Assembly (NCBI GenBank): GCA_964539665.1
Contig: CAZIKB010000142.1
Location: forward strand, 1-14,485
Source of the DNA: CAZIKB01 sp964539665
GTDB lineage: Bacteria; Zhuqueibacterota; Zhuqueibacteria; Oceanimicrobiales; Oceanimicrobiaceae
Length of the DNA: 14,485 nucleotides
Direction of reading: 5' to 3'
Shown: piece by piece, positions 1 to 7,003 of the stretch
Layout: each line of letters starts with the position of its first letter
How positions within the stretch are numbered: the stretch's first letter is position 1
Notes under the pieces: generated by a model
The model's input: the letters and a program-made list of their open reading frames with translations, nothing else
Told to the model about the DNA's origin: nothing
Databases searched by the model: none
Translations under genes and position numbers: made by a program

Positions 1-37
1 TGTCTTAATGTACGTGTATTAATATAGGAGTCATATT

Positions 38-625
38 ATGTCTACTCGACAATATATTAAAAATCTTTTAGTGATCATTTTATTGACAACTGTTCAATAC
101 ACTTCAAATGTTCAGGCTCAACCCACAATCTACATTGTGCGGCATGCCGAAAAACTCACTGATTGGCCAGGCGGCACGCTATCAACATTCCAGCCATTGA
201 GCGCAGAAGGTATTGAACGTGCTGAACAATTAGCTAAGCGCTTCGATGCAAACTCACTGAAAGCCATTTACTCCAGTACGACCACCCGAACTTTGCACAC
301 TGTGTTCCCCTTGTCCAAAAAATTAAATTTGCCCATCAAAACTGCCCAGGCATGCATGGATACATCCGCTATTGACGCTTTTTTTGAGGAATTGCAAAAT
401 TTGCATAGTACAAACGATGCCGTTCTTCTGGTGTCACATTCAAATATTATCCCATATTTGCTGATTAAAGCAGGCTTACCTGAGGTTTGTCAAAAAAGCA
501 TGGGATTCACAACTTCACTAAATCATTCCTGGATTGTTATTGAAGGCTACAAAAACATTTGGATTGTAGCGAAATCAGGCGCAGCTCAAAAGGACTGTAT
601 GAATTTCAAAATAATGAAATACTAG
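38..625 (+). CDS. Exported histidine phosphatase superfamily protein (phosphoglycerate mutase-like)
   Basis: Predicted phosphohydrolase of the histidine phosphatase (RHG) superfamily; the substrate cannot be told from sequence. Residues 1-27 form a signal peptide (basic start, hydrophobic core about 9-20, AQA-like cleavage site near 27), so it probably works in the periplasm. The RHG signature IVRHAEK lies at 33-39 with the phospho-accepting His36 and Arg35. The SSTTTRT block (59-65) supplies a phosphate-pocket Arg64, and VSHSN (132-136) supplies the second catalytic His134. At 195 residues it is a compact, single-domain member. The ATG is preceded by AGGAG seven bases upstream. The stop lies only 20 bases before the adaptor gene, so it probably shares an operon with the transporter genes. 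A role in processing the transported compound is only inference. The family call is secure; the function is not. Confidence 0.88.
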   Translation: MSTRQYIKNLLVIILLTTVQYTSNVQAQPTIYIVRHAEKLTDWPGGTLSTFQPLSAEGIERAEQLAKRFDANSLKAIYSSTTTRTLHTVFPLSKKLNLPIKTAQACMDTSAIDAFFEELQNLHSTNDAVLLVSHSNIIPYLLIKAGLPEVCQKSMGFTTSLNHSWIVIEGYKNIWIVAKSGAAQKDCMNFKIMKY

Positions 626-645
626 AAAAATAAGGTTGGAGGAAA

Positions 646-1914
646 ATGAATTTTAAAAATAAAAAACTTTGGATTGGCATTGCCTTAGGTACACTGATTG
701 CTATTATGATAGTGATCAACTTACTTCGGCAACGAAAAAGCTCGACAAAAGTAGAAGCGCAGAAAGTTGAAGAGCGGGAGCTGCGTGCGGTTGTTTCAGC
801 TTCTGGAAAAATTCGTCCAAAAGTAAACGTGGACATCAGCGCCAACACTGGCGGTAAAGTCGTTAAACTGGCAGTTGACGAAGGGCAAGTAGTAGAAAGA
901 GGACAGTTTCTTATGCAAATCGATCCCACACCCGCTGAAGCGAATGTACGGCAAATTGAAGCAAGTATTGCAGCAGCGCAGGCTAATTTGGAGCTGGATA
1001 AGGCCAATTTACAACAATTAAAAGTAGAGTTTGAACGCCAGGAAAAATTGTTTGAAAAGAAGCTTACCTCCGAAGAAATTTTACAAAAGACTCGCACGAC
1101 CTACAACATGCAGAAGTTACAAATTCAGGCCAGGGAACAGGAAACAAATCGTTTGAAGGCCATGCTGTTTAGCGCGCGGCATGAATTGAGCAAAGTGAAC
1201 GTGCATGCAGATATCTCCGGCGTACTTACAAAGCGCAATATTGAGGAAGGGGAAAATGTCTTTGTCGGCGCTTTTAACAATCCCGCGACGGTGCTGCTGA
1301 CCATAGCGGATCTTTCTGTAATCGAGGCGGAAGTGGAAGTCGATGAAACAGATGTCGTTGATGTGCGTATAAATCAGGAAGCCAGCATTGAGGTGGATGC
1401 TTACCCGGACAGCTCATTTAAAGGGATTGTGACAAAAGTCGGCCACAGCCCTATTCTCAGCACAGCGGGGGCGCAACAACAAGCGACAAGTTTTGAAGTG
1501 GTCGTTCTGCTCATTGATTCCATTCCAAACGTGCGCCCGGGTCTCTCCTGTAAAGCTGAAATTACTACCGGTTATCGTGAGAGGGCTATCGCTGTCCCAA
1601 TTCAGGCGCTTACATTACGAAAACTTTCTGAACTCAAACCGCAGGAAAAGAAAAAACCGAGACGCAGATTATCTAACACAGAGGCTGTTAATGATACTAC
1701 GAAGGAAAAAGAAATTCAGGGCGTTTTTGTTATAAAAGATGATGAAGTCCAATTTCGTGAAGTCAAGACTGGCATCGCGGGTGATCGTTTTTTTGAGGTG
1801 CTTTCCGGTTTGGAGAAAAATGATGAAGTAGTCATTGGACCGTTCAAAGCGCTGAGACGTCTTCGCAACGAAGACCCGGTCAAGATTGAAAAGAAGAAAA
1901 GTGACGAGTTGTAA
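646..1914 (+). CDS. HlyD/MacA-family periplasmic adaptor (membrane fusion) subunit of an ABC exporter
   Basis: Adaptor linking an inner-membrane MacB-type permease to the periplasm or outer membrane. One N-terminal membrane anchor is at about 8-27. The first half of the lipoyl-like barrel-sandwich domain follows (about 47-92, with GGKVVKLAVDEGQVVERGQ at 69-87). A long alpha-hairpin coiled coil runs about 95-182, and the second lipoyl half about 184-208 (ISGVLTKRNIEEGENV). A beta-barrel (about 215-306, with a VRPGLSCKAEI motif) and a membrane-proximal domain to the C-terminus complete it. At 422 residues it is normal for MacA-like proteins. Residues 327-355 form a strongly charged Lys/Arg-rich insert in the last domain. 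The ATG has a strong GGAGG at 638-642. It lies 20 bases after the phosphatase gene and 103 bases before the first permease, which supports a tripartite export system. The substrate is unknown: macrolide, lipoprotein, peptide and siderophore transport are all possible. Confidence 0.9.
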   Translation: MNFKNKKLWIGIALGTLIAIMIVINLLRQRKSSTKVEAQKVEERELRAVVSASGKIRPKVNVDISANTGGKVVKLAVDEGQVVERGQFLMQIDPTPAEANVRQIEASIAAAQANLELDKANLQQLKVEFERQEKLFEKKLTSEEILQKTRTTYNMQKLQIQAREQETNRLKAMLFSARHELSKVNVHADISGVLTKRNIEEGENVFVGAFNNPATVLLTIADLSVIEAEVEVDETDVVDVRINQEASIEVDAYPDSSFKGIVTKVGHSPILSTAGAQQQATSFEVVVLLIDSIPNVRPGLSCKAEITTGYRERAIAVPIQALTLRKLSELKPQEKKKPRRRLSNTEAVNDTTKEKEIQGVFVIKDDEVQFREVKTGIAGDRFFEVLSGLEKNDEVVIGPFKALRRLRNEDPVKIEKKKSDEL

Positions 1915-2017
1915 TGAGCGCCGGCTGATGTCTTTGGTTTAGACACCTTTGATTTGATTTTTCAAGTTTTTCATAAAATAATCCAAAGTAATAATATAAA
2001 ATATGATAAATTAAGCT

Positions 2018-3250
2018 ATGCAACAAATCTGGGAAAACATTGTTATCGCCTTAATGGCGCTTTGGGCAAACAAAATGCGATCAGCACTAACCGTACTTTG
2101 TGTGATTATTTCCATCATGTCTATTATTGCAGTAGTTTCAGTTCTGGATGGCATGGATTCGTATGTCAAGGAAAAAATTGCTTCACAGGGTAGTAATGTA
2201 TTCACAATTAAGCGGGTGAATGAGTGGGAAATTCTAACTGATTTCGATAAATTCCTTAAATCACTCAAAAATCCGAAGCTTACACTGGACGACCTGGATG
2301 CGCTTCGTCAGGAAGTAAATTTTGCCGAATTTACAGACGCTACGCTTGACCGCAATGAGCGTATTAATTGTGGGCGGCGCTTTGTGGATGAAGTCAACAT
2401 TCGTGGTCGGACCGAGGAATATTCTGCCATCAGTGAATTTCCGTTAGAAAAAGGACGACATATCATCAGAATAGACTTACTGCAAAGACGAAATGTATGT
2501 GTGTTGGGATGGGAAGTAGCAAACAGTCTTTTCCCGGATGGCGAACCCTTGCTACAGACTGTAAAGATTGCTGGCCGACATTACACAGTTATCGGCGTAT
2601 GTGAGAAAAAAGCTTCGATTCTCGGTTCTAACCAAAATATCTTTGCATTTATACCGATTACGACTTTCATGAAGCAATTTGGCTCAAGGCAGAGGGGATT
2701 ATCGATTCCGATTCGAACCGCAAGCATGGTAACTTTTCAAACTGCACAAGAACAAGCGAGAACCACCATGCGTATTCGTCATAAACTGAAACCAACTGAA
2801 GAAGACGATTTTTACATCACTACCTCCGAAACCCTGGTATCGTTGTGGGAAAATATCAGTCGCGCTATATTTGGATCGCTGGTCGGAGTCGTAAGTATTA
2901 CACTGGTCGTAGGCGGTATCATTATTATGAATGTCATGTTAGTAGCTGTATCCGAACGGACGCGCGAAATAGGTATACGCAAGGCCCTGGGGGCAAAGCG
3001 ACGCCATGTGATGTTGCAATTTATTGTCGAATCGGTAATATTAACATCTGTTGGCGCCATTGTTGGTATCGCTCTTGGATTTACAGCCGCAAACCTTGTC
3101 GCTGTTTTTACCCCACTGCCCTATCGAATTGCACTTTGGTCAATCATAGTGGCGCTGGTTATTTCATTTGTGGTTGGTTTGTTCTTCGGTGTGTATCCGG
3201 CACGAAAAGCAGCCACTTTAGATCCGGTTGAGGCATTGCGATATGAATGA
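2018..3250 (+). CDS. MacB/FtsX-type ABC transporter permease (first copy)
   Basis: Permease subunit of a type VII (MacB/LolCDE-like) ABC transporter, without an attached ATPase domain. It has the standard four-helix plan: a helix at about 22-44, a large periplasmic MacB_PCD-like domain (about 45-280), then helices at about 283-310, 335-360 and 372-395. Family hallmarks are ANKMRSALTVLCVIISI after a short amphipathic start, SERTREIGIRKALGAKRRHV (312-331), and YPARKAATLDPVEALRYE at the extreme C-terminus. At 410 residues it matches stand-alone permeases. No clear SD precedes the ATG, but the protein begins exactly where the family does. It lies 49 bases before a second permease of the same family, so the pair probably forms a heterodimer with the upstream adaptor. 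The ATPase must come from elsewhere. Confidence 0.9.
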   Translation: MQQIWENIVIALMALWANKMRSALTVLCVIISIMSIIAVVSVLDGMDSYVKEKIASQGSNVFTIKRVNEWEILTDFDKFLKSLKNPKLTLDDLDALRQEVNFAEFTDATLDRNERINCGRRFVDEVNIRGRTEEYSAISEFPLEKGRHIIRIDLLQRRNVCVLGWEVANSLFPDGEPLLQTVKIAGRHYTVIGVCEKKASILGSNQNIFAFIPITTFMKQFGSRQRGLSIPIRTASMVTFQTAQEQARTTMRIRHKLKPTEEDDFYITTSETLVSLWENISRAIFGSLVGVVSITLVVGGIIIMNVMLVAVSERTREIGIRKALGAKRRHVMLQFIVESVILTSVGAIVGIALGFTAANLVAVFTPLPYRIALWSIIVALVISFVVGLFFGVYPARKAATLDPVEALRYE

Positions 3251-3299
3251 TGATGCAAATTAATAATACTTCAGCACTATTTTTATTGTTGGTGTAATA

Positions 3300-4553
3300 A
3301 TGAAAAAGCTGCAATCTCAATCTTTTGAAATCGTTACGGCTCAAATCAACGAGGCTATAAAAGAGGCCTGGTCTACTTTACGCACTCACAAGATGCGTTC
3401 CGGCCTGGTTATATTGGGTGTGTTGATCGGCGTCGCCAGTCTGATGGGAATGGTAGCGACTGTATCCGGTCTGAACAATTTCATTGCCTCTTCTCTAAGT
3501 GCGGAAAATACACCCATTCTTTCGCTCCAAAAAGTTAATTTTCTGGCGGGTGAGGGTAGAAAGGAATGGGAGAAACGTAAAAATTTTAAAATGGAAGATG
3601 CCTTTGCACTGGAAAAATTACCCCATGTGAAGGGAGTCGAGGTTGAATACGGACGCGGCGTGTCCGCTAAATATAAAGATCGAAAAGCACAGCTCATTTC
3701 CATGGCCGGCTCGAACCAACCCTTATTGCAAGTGCAGAGTATCAGCGTTGCTGAGGGTCGATACTTCTCAAAATTTGAGGAAGATCATCGACGGAAAGTA
3801 GTTGTCCTCGGAAATAAAGCAGCAAGTTCTCTTTTCATAAACGAAGATCCTATTAACAAACGTATTAGGATTCAAGGAAAAGAGTATAAGGTTGTTGGCA
3901 TATTTGCTGACAGAAAAACCATTTTCGGTGGATTCGCGGAAAATTTTATGGTGATCCCTTATACCGCTTTTGAGCAGGATTTTCTTTTTCATCGACAGGG
4001 ACCAGAAATAAACGTGATTGTCGAAGATACACGTTATATCGAAGATGTTGAAGGGAACATGCGGGCGCTCATGCGCATGCGCCGCAAAGTACCAATTGGC
4101 GAGCCAGATGATTTTGCTATCATATCAATTGATGCGGTCATAGAATTCACCCAGAATATTACAGAAAAAGTATCCCTGGCGCTGGTTGTACTTTCTTCTA
4201 TCGCTCTCATGGTCGGCGGCATCGGTGTCATGGTTATAATGTTGGTATCCGTGACTGAGCGCACTCGTGAAATTGGTATCCGTAAAGCTATCGGCGCTAC
4301 CCGTAGTCAGATTATCTGGCAATTTTTAATCGAAGCTGCCACACTCTCCGGCATTGGCGGTTTTTTAGGAATCCTAACCGGAATTGCTCTCGCTTTTGCA
4401 ATTGCGAAATTATTGGGATTCCCATTTGTAGTACCTTTATTTTGGCTATTTTTCGCGGTATTCATCTCCGTAGGAGTCGGGCTTTTCTTTGGAATCTTTC
4501 CGGCACAAAAGGCAGCAAAACTGCATCCGATTGTGGCTTTAGGGTACGAGTAA
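3300..4553 (+). CDS. MacB/FtsX-type ABC transporter permease (second copy)
   Basis: Second permease of the same type VII ABC family, 417 residues, likely partner of the preceding one in the inner membrane. Its N-terminal cytoplasmic segment is about ten residues longer (THKMRSGLVILGVLIGVAS at 29-47). A periplasmic domain follows (about 58-285), then helices at about 291-316, 340-365 and 377-400. The coupling motif TERTREIGIRKAIGATRSQI is at 319-338 and the C-terminus ends PAQKAAKLHPIVALGYE. The two permeases share this architecture but differ widely in the periplasmic domain, so they are old paralogues rather than a recent duplication. The SD before the ATG is weak. No ATPase gene follows: the next gene is rpsU on the opposite strand. 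Confidence 0.9.
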   Translation: MKKLQSQSFEIVTAQINEAIKEAWSTLRTHKMRSGLVILGVLIGVASLMGMVATVSGLNNFIASSLSAENTPILSLQKVNFLAGEGRKEWEKRKNFKMEDAFALEKLPHVKGVEVEYGRGVSAKYKDRKAQLISMAGSNQPLLQVQSISVAEGRYFSKFEEDHRRKVVVLGNKAASSLFINEDPINKRIRIQGKEYKVVGIFADRKTIFGGFAENFMVIPYTAFEQDFLFHRQGPEINVIVEDTRYIEDVEGNMRALMRMRRKVPIGEPDDFAIISIDAVIEFTQNITEKVSLALVVLSSIALMVGGIGVMVIMLVSVTERTREIGIRKAIGATRSQIIWQFLIEAATLSGIGGFLGILTGIALAFAIAKLLGFPFVVPLFWLFFAVFISVGVGLFFGIFPAQKAAKLHPIVALGYE

Positions 4554-5031
4554 ATCTACAATTCGATGTGGAACTTTCCAGCGAAGCTTCGCCTCAAACA
4601 GACAAGCGCTTTCAAGTAGTATAACTGGTGAAATTGGGAAAGCTGGAATAAGGCATGTCTGAATATTGGAAGTATTTTTAAATCAGTTAGTCCAATATTT
4701 CAGTTTTCAATATTATTGAAAAATTTGTATCAATAATGGTAAAATACAAACTGTATTTGGCGAGTTTTTGGCTTTTAATGGTGGCTATTGCAGTAAATCA
4801 ATCATTCAGGATAGGAGCCTTTCCCCCGTGAGCACTCTCCACACTTTAATTCAATTAGTGAATGTCAGCATTTCTACAAATCTAATCATTTTAGTAAACT
4901 AATAACTAACACAGACCTTTGCAGAAAATCATAGTGCTACTTATAAACACTTGCTACGTAAGTAATTTTACCTTTTTTAAAAGGCAACTGCTAACTTGCG
5001 AATTAAAACGTAAAAAGAATTTTAAACCAAA
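4554..5031. other. Intergenic region between convergent permease and rpsU genes
   Basis: AT-rich spacer of 478 bases between converging genes. I find no convincing ORF, RNA gene or recognisable protein remnant in it. The only structured part is the pair of stem-loops at 4659-4722, described separately. A perfect 12-base palindrome, GCGAAGCTTCGC, lies at 4581-4592, with no evident function. Confidence 0.5.
4659..4722 (+). terminator. Tandem AT-rich stem-loops, possible transcription terminator of the transporter operon
   Basis: CTGAATATTGGA (4659-4670) pairs with TCCAATATTTCAG (4691-4703), giving about 12 pairs with a one-base bulge and a 20-base loop. The hairpin TTTTCAAT/ATTGAAAA (4704-4722, three-base loop) follows directly. 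The first stem is followed by four Ts. The position about 105 bases after the last permease stop suits an operon end. The stems are AT-rich and the T tract is short, so a classic intrinsic terminator is uncertain. Confidence 0.3.
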
Positions 5032-5220
5032 TTAAGCAATTGTCGTTTTTCTAGCCCGCCTTTTTGCATAATTTTTCGCTATTTTCTTTTTTTCACTGGG
5101 CTTTAAATAATAGCTCGATTTCTTCAAATCTTTGAGAATACCAGCACGTTGACATTGTTGTTTGAATCTGCGCAGAGCGCGATCAATAGTTTCGCCTTTT
5201 TTTAAATTGACTACTATCAT
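5032..5220 (-). CDS. rpsU: Small ribosomal subunit protein bS21
   Basis: bS21 is a small, basic 30S subunit protein involved in translation initiation near the anti-Shine-Dalgarno end of 16S rRNA. The 62-residue product has the family core: a VNLKKGETIDRALRRFKQQC block (4-23), the RAGIL turn (25-29), SSYYLKP (35-41), and a very basic tail KKKIAKNYAKRRARKT. The length is normal for non-proteobacterial S21. A purine-rich GGGGAGAG lies about 11-13 bases before the ATG. The ATG overlaps the stop of a short upstream ORF (ATGA), which suggests translational coupling. The gene stands alone, without the dnaG/rpoD neighbours seen in enterobacteria. Confidence 0.95.
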   Translation of the reverse strand: MIVVNLKKGETIDRALRRFKQQCQRAGILKDLKKSSYYLKPSEKKKIAKNYAKRRARKTTIA

Positions 5221-5285
5221 ACGTCACACTCTCTCCCCTTACAACTAAAACCATCGCCCGGAATCAATGATGATTTGTCTGACAT
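5217..5285 (-). CDS. Putative 22-residue upstream ORF translationally coupled to rpsU
   Basis: A short ORF starts with ATG at 5285 and has a well-placed AGGAG six bases upstream, a better SD than that of rpsU itself. It encodes a peptide beginning MSDKSSLIPGDGF and carrying a CKGREC motif (Cys15 and Cys20). Its TGA stop overlaps the rpsU ATG as ATGA, the classic arrangement for coupled translation. I do not recognise the peptide. It could be a regulatory leader controlling S21 synthesis, a tiny functional protein, or chance. Its SD, start and exact overlap together make chance less likely, but no homologue is known to me. Confidence 0.5.
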   Translation of the reverse strand: MSDKSSLIPGDGFSCKGRECDV

Positions 5286-5312
5286 TAATTACTCCTAAGA
5301 AATAACATTTTT

Positions 5313-5341
5313 TTAATACAAATTTAATACTTCTTATTCAA
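5313..5341 (-). promoter_or_regulatory. Candidate sigma70-type promoter for the rpsU transcript
   Basis: Reading on the minus strand, TTGAAT (5336-5341) and TATTAA (5313-5318) are separated by exactly 17 bases; each matches its consensus at four of six positions. Transcription would start roughly 20 bases before the upstream ORF start. The region is AT-rich, so chance matches are common. Confidence 0.35.
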
Positions 5342-5429
5342 ATATTTCAAATTATAATTGGCAAATTTACTGATTTATCACATTAATAACAAGCTTTTTC
5401 TAAGGAAAAAATATTTCTGCATGTTAATT

Positions 5430-5618
5430 TTAAACTAATGCAAGCCCGGTTTTATTTGTTTTACCCAGTAGATCCCTAAGAGCAGCCTTGAGTCTTGAAT
5501 GGCGAAAGGAATATCCCGACTCTATCAATGCAGTTGGAACCACTCGAGTACTCGCCAGAATCAACTCGTCAGCCATTTCACCAAATAATTTTAAATATTC
5601 GACAGCGACTGACAGCCA
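5430..5618 (-). pseudogene. C-terminal remnant of a TIGR01777-family (DUF1731) epimerase-like protein
   Basis: An open frame without a start of its own reads LKLFGEMADELILASTRVVP, continues with a GYSFRHSRLKAALRDLLG block and stops at 5432-5430. This pattern (GEMA, L.AS.RVVP, G..F....L..ALRDLL) is the C-terminal DUF1731 domain of TIGR01777 NAD-dependent epimerase-like proteins, which are normally about 300 residues. Only the last 50 or so residues are present. The frame is open back to a TGA at 5621-5619, and recognisable similarity begins near 5603. It therefore overlaps the last bases of the dehydrogenase gene in a different frame. The rest of the epimerase is not seen anywhere in the window. 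The simplest reading is a deletion or insertion event that left this tail. The family call is from memory of the motif and is fairly firm. Confidence 0.65.
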
Positions 5619-6361
5619 TCAACATTAATACAGGCGCCAGTCACCAGGCTTGCGTGTTCAGAAGCGAGAAAAACCACCACATTGGCGATCTCCTCTGGTT
5701 TACCGAATCGTCCAAGCGGAAGACTGCTTTTGATAAATGCCGCTATCTTTTTCGGATCAGCATTCTGCTTACGTTCCCAACCGCCACCGGGAAATATAAT
5801 CGAACCCGGAGCCACCGAGTTGACCCGGATGTTGTTTGGAGCCAGCTCAATGGCTAAAGTCTTGGCCAGGCTAATCTCTGCTGCTTTGCCGGCGTTGTAT
5901 GTAATATGGCCACCGCTCTCTCTGCCATAAATGGATGAGATCATGATGATCACACCGCCGCCATGCTGTTTCATGGCTGGTAAGACGAGTCTGCTCATGC
6001 GAGCAGCAGAAACAGCATTCAAGTCAAGAAGCTCATGCCACTCCTCATCTGTGATTTCGAGCGTTGGTGTCTTTCGGCTTCCGCCAACATTGTTGATCAG
6101 GACATCAATGCGTCCGAATTTAGCCAGTGTTTCTTTCACAAATGCCTCTGCCTGAGAACTTCGCATGACATCGGTGGGTTTGGTAAACACCTCGGCACCA
6201 AGCGCCTTAATTTCATTTGCTGCGATTTCGAGAGTTTCCTTTGTTCTGCCGCATATACTTAAATGTGCCCCCTCGGCTGCAAAAGCCAGTGCAATGGCTT
6301 TGCCGATGCCTCGGCTGGCGCCGGTGATTAGGACGACTTTGTTTTTGAGGTTGAGATTCAA
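5591..6361 (-). CDS. Short-chain dehydrogenase/reductase (SDR), FabG-like
   Basis: Classical SDR oxidoreductase, 256 residues, using NAD(P)H; the substrate is unknown. The Rossmann motif TGASRGIG is at 13-20 and the NNVGG motif at 90-94. Asn115 and Ser142 are in their usual places and the YNAGK catalytic pair is Tyr155/Lys159. A PG motif after the fifth strand and a C-terminal VTGACINVDGCQS segment, in place of the common VDGG, complete it. Arg39 follows the second strand (CGRTK), which tends to mean NADPH preference. The start is TTG at 6361-6359: a GGAGG lies four bases upstream, and the nearest in-frame ATG upstream is cut off by a TAA. The gene stands alone, followed by the epimerase remnant. 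3-oxoacyl-ACP reductase activity is possible but unproven. Confidence 0.9.
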   Translation of the reverse strand: MNLNLKNKVVLITGASRGIGKAIALAFAAEGAHLSICGRTKETLEIAANEIKALGAEVFTKPTDVMRSSQAEAFVKETLAKFGRIDVLINNVGGSRKTPTLEITDEEWHELLDLNAVSAARMSRLVLPAMKQHGGGVIIMISSIYGRESGGHITYNAGKAAEISLAKTLAIELAPNNIRVNSVAPGSIIFPGGGWERKQNADPKKIAAFIKSSLPLGRFGKPEEIANVVVFLASEHASLVTGACINVDGCQSLSNI

Positions 6362-7003
6362 TTAGCCTCCAATTATCATTTTTATCTTAAAATTCAGCAA
6401 TTTCTTTTTAAGTTATTGACTATGATATAAGACTTTCATTCTCCCGCATCTTTTCCTTTCTGTGGATGTCATGTCGTGGAAGGATAAAATTAATGCCTGT
6501 TTAATTTTTTATATATAAATTCAATAAAGTATTTGTCAGGATTATTTTATTTATTTTAAACAATTTCTCTATCAAATGCAAACACATTCTGAAAAGTCAA
6601 TAAATGAATCTCTAACGAGATCAACCTTCACAAAAACAACGATTCCCGCTAACCCAACTCATGTTTGTTGACAATTTTTCACAAAGTATTTTGTTACCAG
6701 AGAGAAAAAACACTCAAAAGAACTCCGACAATAATACAACCTTTTAATTTTTTAATTGATATTGCAAAAAAAATAAAGTATTTTAAAATTGCAATCTTTG
6801 AAAGACAATTTACTTATTGCAAACCAGGGGACATGTGAAATATTTACTAACATGCCTGTTATTTAAGTTCATCCAAAGGCAAGTTCACTTGAGCCTGTAC
6901 GACGGAATTAAGCTAAACGTCCTGAAATAATAAAATGAGTAGCTCTAAAATTAAAATCACTATAACCTAAATCAATCAATATTTCTAAAAAATGGAGGGA
7001 AAT
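6362..7003. other. Long AT-rich intergenic region between divergent SDR and protease genes
   Basis: Divergent spacer of about 640 bases, strongly AT-rich, with stops in all frames and no recognisable coding remnant. It must hold the promoters of both flanking genes. A perfect TTGACA (6668-6673, +) has no good partner at the proper spacing. The heptamer ATTGCAA occurs three times, at 6761, 6788 and 6816, about 27-28 bases apart; these could be regulator sites. Confidence 0.45.

Noticed and set aside
606..1097. Long antisense ORF opposite the adaptor gene (163 codons)
   Set aside because: It is a mirror of the strongly supported adaptor frame, with low-complexity Ser/Cys-rich translation and no recognisable domain.
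4581..4592. Perfect palindrome GCGAAGCTTCGC after the second permease
   Set aside because: Single copy with no loop and no T tract; could be chance or a simple restriction-type palindrome.
4442..4624. ORF running past the second permease stop in another frame
   Set aside because: Most of it is an out-of-frame reading of the permease, and the remaining tail shows no recognisable protein pattern.
5495..5857. Plus-strand ORF of 120 codons over the SDR 3' end
   Set aside because: It overlaps the SDR and the epimerase remnant, which explain the coding signal on the other strand; no family resemblance and no SD.
6668..6673. Perfect TTGACA as a -35 box for the protease
   Set aside because: At 16-18 bases downstream there is no acceptable -10 box, and it lies about 330 bases from the gene.
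6878..6895. Hairpin-like GGCAAGT...ACTTGAGCC upstream of the protease
   Set aside because: The loop would be two bases with a bulge in one arm, so it is not a credible RNA hairpin; it is too weak for an operator call.
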